In this document: one piece after another, positions 33,179 to 45,393 of the stretch
How the letters are laid out: each line of letters begins with the position of its first letter
Numbering within the stretch: position 1 is the stretch's first letter
From: Hsuehochloa calcarea
Taxonomy: Eukaryota; Streptophyta; Magnoliopsida; Poales; Poaceae
Length of the DNA: 64,000 nt
NCBI GenBank assembly: GCA_036346395.1
Contig: CM070605.1
Location: 2,542,001-2,606,000 of the forward strand
Reading direction: 5' to 3'
Program-made: the position numbers and the translations under genes
The notes under the pieces: model-generated
Told to the model about the DNA's origin: nothing
Seen by the model: the letters and a program-made list of their open reading frames with translations, nothing else
Database searches by the model: none

Positions 33179-34972
33179 GGGGGAGTTTGATCTTTTCTGA
33201 TCTTTCCTTGTTCTTTTGATCTTTTATTGTTCTTTTTCTGAACTTAGTCATCTTTTTGAATTTTTTAGGTTTTTAGGCTTTTTATTGCATCTCATTGTAT
33301 CATATTGCATTCATATGAAAAATACAACAGGTGGTATGAAAAATCCAAAAACATGCATTGTAATATAAGATTTTCTGCTTATCTTTTAAAATTAATGAAG
33401 CTTTGCCTGTTACCCTTTGGAGTTTTAGTACTTCAATTCGTGCTCAATGTCATGTCCAGTTATTTGACTTGCTAGAATTAACATGCTTTTACATGTGTAG
33501 CTAAGTCTTTGCTATATGGGCTAGAACTTTAAAACAACTCGAACTAAGAAATTGCAATTTGTGGATGTTTTAGCGAGTTGCGCAATTAGTGCTCCTTTTG
33601 TGACATTGGCCCTGTCAGAATTGCTTTGTTAGCTCTTTGATCTAAAATTGACCATTAATAGAGCTTTTGTGTTCTTGAGATTCTAAAACTGCTCATGTGA
33701 AAAATAAAAATCAAGATTGTCTTATGCTTAAATTGTGCCAAACTATTCTTACGAGACTGCTTGTCAAATGACATGAACTTGGAGATAGTTTGATGAACCA
33801 GACGATCTTATGGGGACTGCTTGTCAGAAATGACATGAACCTTAAGATTTGTCGCCCTGGTAGAAGCTTAGAAAGAGTTTGTGGATGGCTCCTAGTCCAG
33901 GATCTTCTTTACTAAGATATACATTTAATCAACTTCTGGTCGAAGCATAGGATGAGTTTGTGGATGTCTCCTAGTTCAGGATCTTGTCACTAAGTTAGAT
34001 CATTAGTCAACTTCAATATTCAATGCATATGAGAAAAATATTGACAAATGGGCTTTTACAAATATTGAGCAAAATGATTCAATACAGGACCCGATTGACT
34101 CTTAATGTGGTCTTTGTTAGATTTTTTATCTCACTTCGACATTTTGACATGGCCAATTTCATTTTAGGATCCCTGTTGATGAACTTGCTGAATTTGAAGC
34201 GTTGCTTAAATTGATCAAATCTACTGCTTTACTTTTGAGCCTTTGTGCTTAGCTTTGATATACATGTCTTACCATGATCTTGCTAGCGTTGTCAGGCTTG
34301 ATATGTTATTTGTGCAATATTAGAAATGCTGGCTAGCTCTTTTGGGTAATCTCCAAAGCTTCTTGTAATAAAAAATTGAACAATACAAAAATAAAGCCAC
34401 TTCATTGCACTTCATGCATACTTCTTCTTTTTGCTTCTTTCTCCATTCTGCACTTGTTATCTCTGGATGAGAGGAAGGTGTGATTCCTTGATGATTCCAT
34501 TGTCAAAGGGGGAGAAGATATTTCAATGTTGGGGGAGAAGATATCTCAATGTTGGGAGAAGATTATACAAAGGGAGAAAGTTAAAAATTTGAAAGTTTTG
34601 AAATTTGAGGATCATAGTGAGGGGGAGTTCTTGAGTTGCATTCTTATTGTCTTATTGAATATTCTGAACTTGAATTGCATTCATTTATCCTCACAATGAT
34701 CATAGGTCAATTGAACAATTGTTTTTTCATATGGACCTAATGTGAGAATTTTGACTCTTTTACGGAAATCAAAGTTTTTATGCTTTTTTTTGCCTTATCT
34801 CACATGCCTATACTATTCTGATGCCAGCTTGGTCATTTACATTGCTTTTTTCTTGCTTATGGACCAAGGTGTGCCTTTGTGCGAAAACGAAAGTATTTTA
34901 CTTTTCAAACCTCTAAATTACATTTTCTGGATAATTGCCAATGTGTTCATCAAGAGGGAGATTGTGGATATC
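33179..34972 (+). other. Long 3' region between pol and 3' LTR of the SIRE-like copia
   Basis: About 1.8 kb with no intact frame. SIRE-type elements often carry an envelope-like gene here. I see only short frames (34023-34214 and 34742-34996, the latter hydrophobic: FFLPYLTCLYYSDASLVIYI), insufficient to call one. Imperfect repeats around CTCCTAGTCCAGGATCTT / CTCCTAGTTCAGGATCTT occur at 33890-33910 and 33968-33988. Confidence 0.55.
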
Positions 34973-36735
34973 ATGGGGATATGCTCCAGATCTTAGGATG
35001 ATGTGACAATTGGCAATGGTGTTTACGGTTTGTCGTTTCACGAGTTTTCGACAAAGCTTCAAGCATTTTGGACAGGGGCGGTCCGACCGGTCCTAGCAGG
35101 GCGATCCGACCGGTCCCAAATCGGTCGGACCGGCCATGTGCGGCGGTCGGACCGGCTGTGACCTAAAGTGTTGAGAATCGGTGGGCCAAAAATAGGTGTT
35201 GTCGGCAAGTGAGGATCCCAATGCACTTGGTCTCATGATTTTGGAGTCTCCAAGATGAAGTTCTATTCAATTTAAGTTTCGAAGGTTTGAATTTGGGGCA
35301 TGAATTTGGCTAAGTCCACAGGGCGGTCCGGCCGCTCACGGGAGCGGTCTGACCGGCCGGAGGCGGTCCGACCGCTCACATGGAGCGATCGGACCGGTTT
35401 CTACTTAAACGTCCGCCAACCGTGGCGATGTTGTTTTGTTAGGTCAAAGTCATTGGTATTGTGGCATATGGTTTGCATGATGCATGTTTTGACTAACATG
35501 GGTCAAGTTGTGAAGAACTTGTTCCGAATTCGTGTTTGCTTGTCTATGGTTGTGCGGGTTGCTTGGTGGTCAACGACGGTCAGCGGCGAGGAGGATCGGG
35601 ACTAGACTTGGAGAGTTGAGGTCGAGCGATCGGCGATGTCGGGTGAGTCAATGACTTAAGCGTGACACAAGATGGACAAGGGTGACCTATTGGCAAATCC
35701 ATGGCGCATGGTGAAGCGGTTTAGGTCAAAAGGTTAAAGACGGCGCTTTGGCGTGCGTGTGTGACCCGTTTGTTAGTGGGCCTTAACGGAGCCCAATTGA
35801 GTCAAACCCTAGAGAGTTCTAGGCCTCCACTATAAATAGGAGGAGGTGGTGGTGCACCTCTCTCTCTCATTTTTTCACCTCTTTTGTGTTTTCAAAACCC
35901 TAATTGGCTTAGGGGGAGTTGAGGTGGAGGCTAGGGCTTTTCATGGTTTGAGGTGAATTTCGTGATCTTGGATTGACCATTGATCCATGATGGTGTGGGT
36001 GTAATCCAGCAACGATCACATTCTTAATCTATGCAAGGTTTGCTTGAGATAAGTCTATTTTCGTTCTTGCTTTCAATTTCGTGATTTTAGGGCTTTCTTT
36101 GATCCGCGAGTTTGTGATTGATTCTTTCACGTAAATTAGCTTGCTGTGATATGTGTGAATCTATCTAGAATCATCTTGATCATCAATCACTCACGAACAA
36201 GCATTAGGATCAAGTTTTCGTTCTTGCCCGGTTTTAAACCTTCTGTTATTCAATTGACAACTGTTCAGGATCTATCCAAGAATTATCATTATATTCGATT
36301 GGAATAGGTCCTCAATAGTATAGAGAAGGTGTGTGCAAAGTTTCGTAAAGTTTGGAGTTGAGAATCAAAAGTTTGACCTAATTGCAACTTCGTCATCGGT
36401 GATTTTATTGTTTGGATCGGTTACGAGCCTACGGTCGGACCGATTTTGGAGCGGTCCGATTGCGCTAGTACAACGGATCGACCGCTGATCAATCGGTCCA
36501 ACCGTCAGGTCCGAGGTCGACCGCCTTAGTGCATTGTGATTCTTTAATCTTTGTTGATTTTGTTATTTTGCTTAGGGGATTTAATTGGATTCAATACTAG
36601 TCTTCCGCTGTACTGGTATATTGATCTTCATAGCTTCCTAATGCTATTGGAGTGAAATTGTGTTGAATTCATTATTTGGGAAAAAGTGAGCGTGCTCCTA
36701 TTCACCCCCCCTCTAGTCGCCTTTTCGGTCCAACA
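34973..36735 (+). repeat. 3' LTR of the SIRE-like copia
   Basis: Starts TGTGGATATC after the purine tract, ends GTCCAACA. TATA-like CTATAAATAGG at 35830-35840. It contains clusters of CGGTCCGACCGG-type palindromic phrases at 35085-35160, 35320-35400 and 36425-36520. Confidence 0.87.
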
Positions 36736-37409
36736 GATACTAAGTGATATGGTGGAACTTTGTGAATGGGAATCATAATCTTTGTGGCATAGTTAGAAAT
36801 TAAAAGTCTTACCTTAGTCAATTAAGGACTTAACTTTGTGCACCATTGAACTTGGCCTTTCGTACAACCACATGTCTGACGAGACGTGCCTAACTTAGTG
36901 TCAATGCTTGAGATGAAGTTTCTCAAAGGTTTTGTTATGATTGATGCTAGCTACACTGGTTATATCGTGTGCGGGTAAAGTGTACAATCTCCGTAGAGTG
37001 TTAATCATTCTATTCGAATAGCCACGTCCGCGGTCATGGACATGCTTGGGAATTTCACACGAGGGTTAGATTTTCATAAAATATTTGGTAAGGGAGCCGT
37101 GTGATCTAAGTCATATGGCTATGTGAAATAAATTGATTAGGCTTTGTGTCTTTATGAAAAAACCTGTCAAACTACTATTGTTTATTTGTTTTAAACATAT
37201 TTTTCAATCTATTATTCGTATTCAATTGCAAATGTTGTTTTATGCAAAATAACCACAAAAGCCATTCCTTTGGAATAAACCATCATCTATAAATTGCATT
37301 ATGTAATCTGAGTTGCGAGTACGGTTGTGTACTCATGGTTGCTATAAACAATCAACAGAAGTGGAGGAATCTTCGCATGTCTTCGAGGAGGAGTTCTTCG
37401 AAGGTGCTG
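36736..37409 (+). repeat. Right LTR portion of copy B, before solo LTR D
   Basis: Begins GATACTAAGTG, duplicating 163 bases also seen at 27419-27581. After CCTAACTTAG it jumps to TGTCAATGCTTGAGATGAAG, so about 190 bases present in copy A are deleted. It then runs parallel to copy A up to GAAGGTGCTG, where solo LTR D begins. Confidence 0.75.
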
Positions 37410-39750
37410 TGTAATACCCTGTTTGTCGTTTCAGCGTAAGTCTTTTAAAAAAAATAATCGCGGAGTCGCCGGTTTACCGGTAAATCGCGGGAAGGGAAAA
37501 TATTAATTGAAGAGCAATAGAAAAGAAATAAAATATAATATAAATTATATTTAAATTCAGCGTTGGGCTGCCAGGGAGGTGGGCCAACCACCCTTGGGCC
37601 AAGGGCCCAAGGGGGTGCGCCACCCACCCCCCCAAGCCGCACCCCCCCCCTCTCCTTCAACCCTAGCCCTTTTCCCCCCTCCACTCCCTACAGCCGCCAC
37701 CCTCCCTCCACCTCCCCTTGGGCGCCTCCCCTTTCCCCCCTGCTGCTGCCAAGGAGCTTAACCATTGCTGCCCTTGGAGAAGGAGAAGAAGGAGAAGGCA
37801 AAGAAGAAGAAGGGGAAGGAGAAGAAGAAGAGGAGGAGGAATTGGGGACTTTCTTCAGCTAGGTAATTTTCTCTCATCCCAACCCCTTTGATCTTAGGAG
37901 TAATTAGGGTTCTTGGGACGGATTTTGATGGGAGAGTTTAGATTAATTGCCCGATTAAGGTTTACCTGCTGTCTGTTAGTAGATCGATTCGCGTAGCGCG
38001 GTTGTTTCCGTGGTTTTGATCTAGAAAACGATTGTTCCTGCGGGTCTTCCCAAAAGGAAAGTTGTAGAGGATTGCCAGATGAGTCTGCTGTAATTTTTTC
38101 AGGTTTTTCTACCGTGGGATCTGGGAGATACGGAGTCAGCAATACCGCTGTCCCTCAGGTGGGCAGATTGGTATAGGCCGACAGTAATTCGGGTTTTAAA
38201 AATAGTAGATTCATTTTATGGTTAGGGCCATAATTGAGAAAGTTGTAGATAATTCAGAGTTTTAGTTGTTGTAAAATGTTCAAAATTTTTGGACCTCTGT
38301 GCTGTCGTGGGAACGCGATTTAGTGTCGCTGTCCAGTCTGCCAGATCAGAGAGTTTGCTCTGTTTAGGGCACTAAATTACAACTAGTTATGATCCGAATA
38401 AAAATAGGAGTTCTACACGAAAATCGTAGGTTTTTAAGTCATGATTCCATAAATGTATCACTTGCTGTATTTGGTCCATTAGTTTAAAAGATACGAAATT
38501 GTGAAGCAACACTGCTGCAGAAGGGTTCTTGCTGTTTTTCTGAGCGGAGAGGGTTTGTACGGGTTCGGGGTTTAGCGACGCTTACAATTATTTTTGTTGT
38601 ACTTGTTTGTTGTGGCTTGGTGCAAAGAGATGCCTTTTGGACAGGTGGTCTCGACCTTGAGCGTTCTTGATTGTTTTTGCTTCGATTCGTCGGTTCGAGG
38701 CAAGTGATCGTAGCGGTGGTTGCTACCGTTTAACTTGTTATTCCTTCTACTTGCACTTTACATTATTATCACAATTTGATACATTATGCCATGATTGCAA
38801 GATATTGTTAATTGGGGAGTTGATAGCAAGAATTTATTTATTGTATGTTGTTAATATGATAGTAGGCTTGTGTAATTCTTGCTTAAGGTTATAATGCGAA
38901 CATGAAAAATAACATGTGGTGGATGTGGATATGTTGAGAGTATGTTAATGCTCCTTGTGGATGAATTAATGTGATTAATGGAATATCATATCATTCATGT
39001 CATATCATGTCATTTGCATATGTGGATGTCGCCAAGACTTAGCCGCGACCGTCTGCAGTCTGACATTGTATATTGTCAGTATCGATGCACCTCTTCGCCG
39101 CGAAGTGTCGTATATTGCCGTAATCGATACATGCAATTCACCTTACGGCAAGAGTGATGTGGAGCATAGCATGAAGCATTCATATGCATTTAATGGATAT
39201 TTAAATGACGCATTCATATGCCATTTAAAACCAAAACGATGAGGTTTGATTATGGTAGTTTGTGGTGGCTTATTAATTATGGAAGCGATTGGTGGTTGTG
39301 TATGTATGAAACTATTGATGATGTTTATTTGTTCGTAGTTGAAATAACTTGTTAAACTGTTTGCTTGCTGAGATTTATATCTCACCCTTGTTTTCCCCTC
39401 CGCACAGGTGGACTTTGAGCATGCATTGGGAAGGGTAGAGCAGCACCACAATGATGCACATGGATTTTTGTCTTAATGCTGAAATAAAGTCATAAGAATT
39501 CTAGTTTTGCTTAGCTGTCTTATGGAAGATTGCTTCAATGTTTAATTTGGAACCGTTCCTTTGGTTATTATGTTAAGTTGATTTTTGAATATTTCACTGT
39601 TCTCCTTATTCGGTTATTTTCTAGTAGTTTATGCTTCCGCTTATATTATCATGTTAATTAAATCTTGCCAGTTTAATTTGTCTTGCAAATTGGCTAGTGG
39701 TAGAGTAGTTCAGTAGCATCCCAGGGTAATGTGGGTCTTGGGGTGTTACA
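37410..39750 (+). mobile_element. Solo LTR D (2.3 kb) of a different gypsy-type family
   Basis: Starts TGTAATACCCTG and ends GGGGTGTTACA; the tips are inverted repeats with TG...CA. Flanked by perfect 5-bp duplicates TGCTG (37405-37409 and 39751-39755). Comparison with copy A shows the empty site GAAGGT-TGATCG. No coding domain. A GC-rich, then GAA/GAG-rich tract lies at 37560-37860. Confidence 0.88.
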
Positions 39751-40029
39751 TGCTGATCGCTAGGTCATGATCCCAGTCGGTTGATAGGATTCTGTTGAAA
39801 TTTATTTGCTTCACTGCTTATTTATTTATTGCTAGCTTGTGAGGTTTAATAAGTGTAAACTCGACCATAAGGTCAAAACTTTTATTTGTTATTCAAATTA
39901 CTCGTTTATTCTATTATTTTGTCTTGTGTGGATTGATATTCATCTATGTTGACACTATGTACACTAGTATGATCCTAGACTAGTGCAGAATACAAAGAGG
40001 GTCCAGAATTATATTTTTGGGTATGGACA
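39751..40029 (+). repeat. Terminal LTR portion of copy B
   Basis: Continues copy-A homology after solo LTR D (GATCGCTAGG, AAACTCGACC, TAGTGCAGAATAC, GAGGGTCCAGA) and ends GGGTATGGACA before the resumed gypsy RNase H. Confidence 0.8.
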
Positions 40030-40034
40030 TTACC

Positions 40035-41440
40035 AGTGCTCTAACCCGACATGTCTTGGTACTTGTCGAAAGTTCAAAGGCTTGAGAAGCATTTTTTTTG
40101 ATTTCAAGGTACAATTTATCACTCGAAAGGATAATTTCCTCACAAACCAGCTTGCTCGTATGACTTCTTCCTGATCACAAGTACTAATAGGAGTCTTCTT
40201 AAAATAGCTCCAGAAGTCATCTCTGGTCGAAGCACCAAATACACCTCCTATTGAGACAGCCTCTCTAGAATACAAGGATATCTGGAGGAATCCCATCTAC
40301 GAGTATCTTCAGAAGGGTATAATACTCAATGATGATCTCTAGGCAGATCGCTTATCCCAAAAGGCAAAAATGTATACTTTGGTCGAAGCAGTCCTCTATA
40401 AATGAGGCACTCAAGGGGTACTTATGCGATGCATATCGCAGAGAGAAGGATTAAACCTTCTTCGCGACATTCATGGGGGTATCTGTGGAACTCATGCTTC
40501 CTATAGAATGCTGGTCGAAAAGGTCTTTCAACAAGGTTTCTACTTGCCAACAGCTCTCTATGATGCTAAAGAGCGGGTTAAGAAGTGTGTACAATGCCAG
40601 TTTCTTAGTAGGCAAATACACCAACCGGCTCAGGCATTACAAATAATTCCTCTATCATGGCCTTTTGCGACCTAGGGTTTCGATATCCTAGGACCGCTCC
40701 CAAAGCGTCATGTGGCTTCAAGGTCCTTTTTGTAGCTATTGATATGTTCACAAAATGTATTGAAGCCAAACCTGCGACTGAGATAACAACGGAAGCAGCA
40801 AAAAGGTTCATGATGAGAAGCGTGATTACTCGATTTGGTGTTCCAAGTTGCATAATCACAGATAATGGTAAGCAATTTTCGAGCGCAAAATTCCAAGAAT
40901 TTTGCGACGAGTTGGGTACCAAATTGTGTTATGCTTCTGTTGCCCACCCTCAAAGCAATGGGGTAGTCGAAAGAGCGAATTGTCAAATAATGTAGGAATC
41001 AAAACTCGAGTGTTTGACCAGCTTATCAAGCACTCGAGGGCTTGTGTGCAAGAATTACTCTCGGTATTATGGGCAGTTCGTATGACTGATAGTCGGGCTA
41101 CAGGCGAAACACTCTATCTAGGAAAAACTTTCAGAAGATGACATCAACCTACTCGAAGAGAAGAGAAATCAAGCCTTAATCTATTCAGCAGTCTACCAAC
41201 AAGCCCTGCGTAAATACTACGATTGTAAGGTCTAACCCTGCAGCCTTGTTGTAGGTGACTTGGTATTGAAGAAGATTCAATCCCAGTCCAATCGGAATAA
41301 ACTCTCCCCTAAGTGGGAAGGTCCTTACATAGTGATCGAAGTTACGCGACCAGGTTCGGTACGACTAGCAATAGAAGATGACCGAGTTCTCTCAAATTCT
41401 TAGAACATCAACTAATTACGCAAATTTTATGTATAACCAA
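40035..41440 (+). pseudogene. Gypsy RNase H end and integrase
   Basis: Starts QCSNPDMS and KVQRLEKHFFDFKVQFITRK (tail of RNase H). The zinc-binding integrase N-terminus lies at 40424-40675: an H...H pair in LLRDIHGGICGTH and CVQC. The integrase core is at 40657-40995, with D in LFVAIDMFTKCIEAKP, IITDNGKQFSS, and E in HPQSNGVVERAN. The C-terminal part is broken by stops, then reads PKWEGPYIVIEVTRPGSVRL and NQLRKFYV to about 41438. No chromodomain follows. Confidence 0.85.
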
Positions 41441-41543
41441 CCATCCCGACAATAAAGTATCAAGTTCTTTACATCTTTATTGTCATACTTTGAATCATTT
41501 TTTTAAAACACTCAGTTTTTATTTACACTGGTCGAAAGGACAG

Positions 41544-42110
41544 TAACATCACCTAGTCGAAGTCTTTCCTTTCTGCACGTGATCCTGCCCACTAGAAGGA
41601 ACTTCCTAGCGTCGACTCGTTCCTCACTTTTGCTGCCAACACAAAGAGCTCGGGTTTAACAAACATGGTCAAAATATTTTCAAACCAACTCTTTACACCT
41701 TAGTTTATTTCTTCATTCATATTGAAAAATAATGTAAGCAGAGTACACTTTTGTAATTTGTTCGACTACTTTTGGTAAATTCGGTTCATTACAACAAGTC
41801 AGAGAAAGACATAACATTTAGTCGAAGTATTTCCTCTCTGCACGTGGTCCTGCCCACTAGAAGGAACTTCCTAACATCATATTGTTTCTAACTCTTGCTA
41901 CCAGGGCAAACCTACCGAGTCAACTAGAAAAGGTCGAACGAATTTTTAAGGTACTCTAGACTTTGTCTAACTCAAGTTGCCGCTCTTGATTTGATTAATC
42001 TGGTCAGAGAGGGTAACATCACTTAGTGGAAGTCTTTTCTTTCTACACGTGGTTCTGCCCACTAGAAGGAACTTCCTAGTGTCGACTCGTTCCTACTCTT
42101 ACGACCAGTA
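41544..42110. repeat. Three dispersed copies of a ~95-bp repeat in the gypsy 3' region
   Basis: Copies at about 41544-41640, 41811-41905 and 42013-42110 share GTCGAAGTCTTTCCTTTCTG, CCTGCCCACTAGAAGGAACT and TCCTAGTGTCGACTCGTTCC with small changes. Spacing is roughly 200-270 bases. They lie between the integrase end and the antisense frame. Confidence 0.85.
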
Positions 42111-42399
42111 CATGACAATCGTAATCGAAAACTATAAGTTAGCCAAACCTCTCTTTTTTAAGAAAACTCTTTTCACACTATTTACTTAGTTTATCTTAAT
42201 AAACTAAGCAAATAGTCGGGGATAGTATAAATTTATTAATAGGGCTTCAATTCTTAGTCTTAATTTCTTTTCCATTCATTATCTTACGAGTTACTAACTA
42301 CTCGACAAGATGATTTGCAGGAAAAAGCGGATATATATTCATACTAAAAAAGCTTGTCTTTACAAGTTTCCTACTTCAAACTACTATGAGGAAGGAGAT

Positions 42400-45393
42400 A
42401 TAATATGCATCTCCTCTGCGAATTTCTGGCTAACTGGCTTGACTTCGGCAATTAGCTGAGTGGCCTCTACTGCAGAGTAGTCGAAATCGGCCTCGATTGC
42501 TTGAAGATCGAGATTATGGTCATGAGCTTTGAGCTTTGCCAAGGCATAGCTCACTGCACTTTCGACCGCCTCTCTGATTGAGTCAGCCTAGTTGGTCCTC
42601 AAAATGGTTATTAACTCTTGCAGGTTTTCAACTTGTTCTCCAATGGCACTCATATGAGCGATCATGGTGCCTTCAAGAGGAGTCACCTCCTTAGCACCAA
42701 GTTCTCTGAGTACGTTGTTGACAAGAGAAATGTTGTCTTGAAGATTGATCTTCGCTGACTTCATCTCCTCCTGGTTACATGTAGAAAGTCCCTGGAGTTG
42801 TTTTATTTCGACTGCTTGCTCTACAAAGAGCAAGACTAGTCAGGACAATGCCTTCCAAAGAGTTCCACTTTCTACTGTCGTAGCTGCTCAAGTTGTTGGT
42901 GGTATTCACAAACAGTGACAATTTGTTCTAAAGTTTTCTGCAAAAAGAAAGACAGTGAGAACCGAGAAAAAACTACATATGTGAATGTCATCATATGCTT
43001 ACATTAATACTCATTCGAGCAAAGGTGGAGAGTACTCTCGCGGGATCCTTCAGCCCATCGATCTCCTAAACTCGGTTCCACCACATCTTTTCAAGATGCT
43101 CATCGTAGAAAATATTCCCCCAGTCGGGAATGTCCTTGGGGTGTGGAACTTGGTCACGAGACCTGAAAGTAGAAGATCCCACAATGGAAGCAGGGCCAAA
43201 GAAGTTAGAAAATAAGTTGAAGTACTCTTCTTCTTCTGATTCGGGGATGACAGCTTCTTCTTGGGGGTCGGGGGGAACGTCTGCAATGACTTCCTTCCAG
43301 GCTCGGTGGTCGGATGATATGCCACTTTGGCCAGATGCCTCTGCCGCATCACATGCTATTTTTGCCTCTACCTCTGCGATCACTTTCGTGGTTGCAGTCG
43401 TTTTGGCAACAACAACTTCTTCCACCACAGGGATAGTGGTCAATCATTAGACCACTTCCGTTGTCGTTCCTTCAAATGCTGAAGAAGTAGCAGCGGGCTT
43501 CTTGACAAAAGCGTCCTTAGGGATTGGATAAGTCGGTCTAAGAACACAAAAGAATAACCATTCAAGATTGTAGAATGCAAAAGGTAAATGTTGTTCTTAT
43601 GCTTTTGACTTTTTACATACCTTGCTTCTTTGGTTTTGATCTTGAATTTAGGAGAAACCTTCCCAAGGGTAGATTTCTTTTACTTCTTATCGACCATGTC
43701 TGGTCATGTTCGAGTTGAGGGAAAGGGGTCGCTACGACCACGCCTGGTCGTAGGACTTGAGAGAGAATTGCCGCTCCTTGAGCCTCCTGACTCTCCCAAT
43801 GGCCGAGACCTGTCTCAACCACCCCCAAGAGTAGCACTTCCCTCGACCATGGGCCCTGCTGGCACAGCAGTTTCCTTCACAAAAGACACAAAGCTCTTCT
43901 AGTTCTCCTTTTATAATTGCTTGACCAAGCCACGAGAGGTAAAAACTGCTAAAGTCTTGTTGTCGCAGTAGAAGGATACCTTGGTCTTGGGGGCTTTATG
44001 TTTGAGAGCTTCGGTCGCTTCGACCACCTCTGCTTTCTCTGCAACAGCCATATCTACAGCGAATTTATCAAAGGGCCCGATCGCGGCAGCAGAGCTTGAG
44101 CCTGCGCCTCCCTTGTCGGTGACCCTCACAAGGCGACGCCTTTTGGCCGGAGGAACCTTGATTTCCTTCGCCCCTGTTCCGACGACCATCAATTCGACCT
44201 CTTCGTCATTTTGACGGTCTTCTATGCCTACTTTTTGCAGGAGTCAGAAAAATAAATATTACTAAGTGGTCATCTTCTACGACAATCCCCTAGTCGTAAG
44301 TCCTTCTATGACCAGTATCTAGTCGTAAGTTTTTCTACAATCCCCTGGCCGTAAGTCCTTATACGACCAGTATCTAGTTGTAAGTTTTTCTATGACAATC
44401 CCCTGATCGTAAGTATTTCTACGACTATGAGATCCTAAAGAAGAAATTAATCTTTGATTACCTTTGGGCGTTCCATCTTATCCTCTGCAGACAAGACCAC
44501 CACCATTTGAAGAGCCACCACATTGGGTGGCAGGGGTTTTTCACAAACGAGCTTGACTCGACCGTTAATTTTCGTTTGTGGGAGATCTGTATGGGTAAAT
44601 AAACTTTCAATAGCCAAGCTCAAAATCAACAAAAAAAGAGATAAGTTGATAATTCATTTACCCTTCTCGTAATCCCTAGTCGGATCTTTCAGCCCTGAGT
44701 ACCTCCACATGGGATGTATTCGTTTCTTTATAGGGCTCATGTAGCGCGTGATGAAATACTTCACCACATGTCATTCGATGAGCCACTGTTCCTTCAAGTC
44801 TGTTATGCTTGAATATAGGGGGCGATCCGGCCAAGATCCTTGGGAATCAAATCCCAGGAAGAAATATTCTAGATAGCCTTCCCTACAAAGGAGAGACTAT
44901 CTTCATTGGTCGTTCCCTAGTAGAACCACCTCCTTTTCCATCCTGGCCATGGCGACCGGGTGAATATCTAAATGTACTCCTTCGACTCCCTATTGTGGAG
45001 CTTTAGACCATAGCTACCGGCGATTTCCACTATTCTGGTCACCCTGTAGAAATACCAGAATAGCTCCAAGTCAGCTGAAATTCCCAGGTAGGCCTCACAC
45101 AAGTATACAAATACACCTAGCATTGTGATGGAATTGGGAACATGGTTCACCAATTCCACCCCAAAGTGCTCGAGTACGAGTGTGAGGAAAGGGTGAGCAG
45201 GCAATCGAAGACCACACTCACTGTACACTTGGAAAACGGGAATTTGGCCAATGTCCCCTGATGGCCAATGTTGTCCCAAAGCTTCAAACCACTTCACAAG
45301 TTCCTTTTGCTGAATCTTCTCGGCAGCGACTAGGGCTTCTATCTTCGCCTCATCCATCTTCGATTCTACCCACTTGGAAGCGGCTCTGGCCAT
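42400..45393 (-). pseudogene. Antisense accessory gene of Tat-type gypsy ('putative gypsy type transposon' domain)
   Basis: On the minus strand an ATG at 45393 opens a 141-residue frame to 44968 with FQVYSECGLRLPAHPFLTLV and ITMLGVFVYLCEAYLGISAD. This resembles the N-terminal domain of the plant 'putative gypsy type transposon' family (PF04195 as I recall it). The frame continues, shifted, to about 44650 (LIEWHVVKYFITRYMSPIKK; PTRDYEKG). Further charged segments follow at 44632-44447, 44192-43911 (KRRRLVRVTDKGG), 43443-43066 (acidic, SEEEEYFNLF) and 42833-42588 (coiled-coil-like). Gaps may be introns; a stop in the first segment and shifts suggest decay. Antisense frames downstream of pol are known in Tat elements; their role is unknown. 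Confidence 0.7.
44270..44430. repeat. TACGACCAG...TAGTCGTAAG tandem repeats, cluster 1
   Basis: About five degenerate units of roughly 30 bases (TCTACGACCAGTATCTAGTC and CCCCTGGTCGTAAGTCCTT types). They fall in a gap between coding-like segments of the antisense gene. A similar cluster is found at 45646-46030. Confidence 0.8.

Larger units (their letters stand above)
27610..36735 (+). mobile_element. SIRE/Maximus-like Ty1/copia element with truncated 5' LTR
   Basis: The 3' LTR (34973-36735) ends CGCCTTTTCGGTCCAACA. The same last 55 bases occur at 27610-27664, followed by the primer site TGGTATCAGAGC (27667-27678) for initiator-methionine tRNA. Only this stub of the 5' LTR remains. The purine tract AAGAGGGAGAT precedes the 3' LTR. 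Gag is long with two zinc knuckles, as in SIRE/Maximus elements, and pol order is protease, integrase, reverse transcriptase, RNase H. The end of the stub matches the 3' LTR exactly in what I can read, so the insertion is young. Right flank is GATAC (36736-36740). Confidence 0.87.
25129..40029 (+). mobile_element. Second element of the copy-A LTR family (copy B), carrying a copia and a solo LTR
   Basis: It begins TGTAACATCCCAATTTTCTG and ends GGGTATGGACA, as does copy A in reverse. The flanking 5-mers are GTACC (25124-25128) and TTACC (40030-40034), one base apart, and the RNase H frame resumes across them. Only LTR sequence of this family remains: 25129-27609 on the left and 36736-40029 on the right. 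A 163-bp stretch is present on both sides of the inner copia (27419-27581 and 36736-36898, about six differences). This suggests two LTRs of one old element fused by a deletion rather than a simple solo LTR. Confidence 0.82.

Noticed and set aside
33179..34972. Envelope-like gene of a SIRE-type copia
   Set aside because: Only short frames with one hydrophobic stretch remain; not enough to call an envelope gene.
37563..37862. Proline-rich then Glu-rich open frame
   Set aside because: Arises from C-runs and GAA/GAG repeats in solo LTR D.
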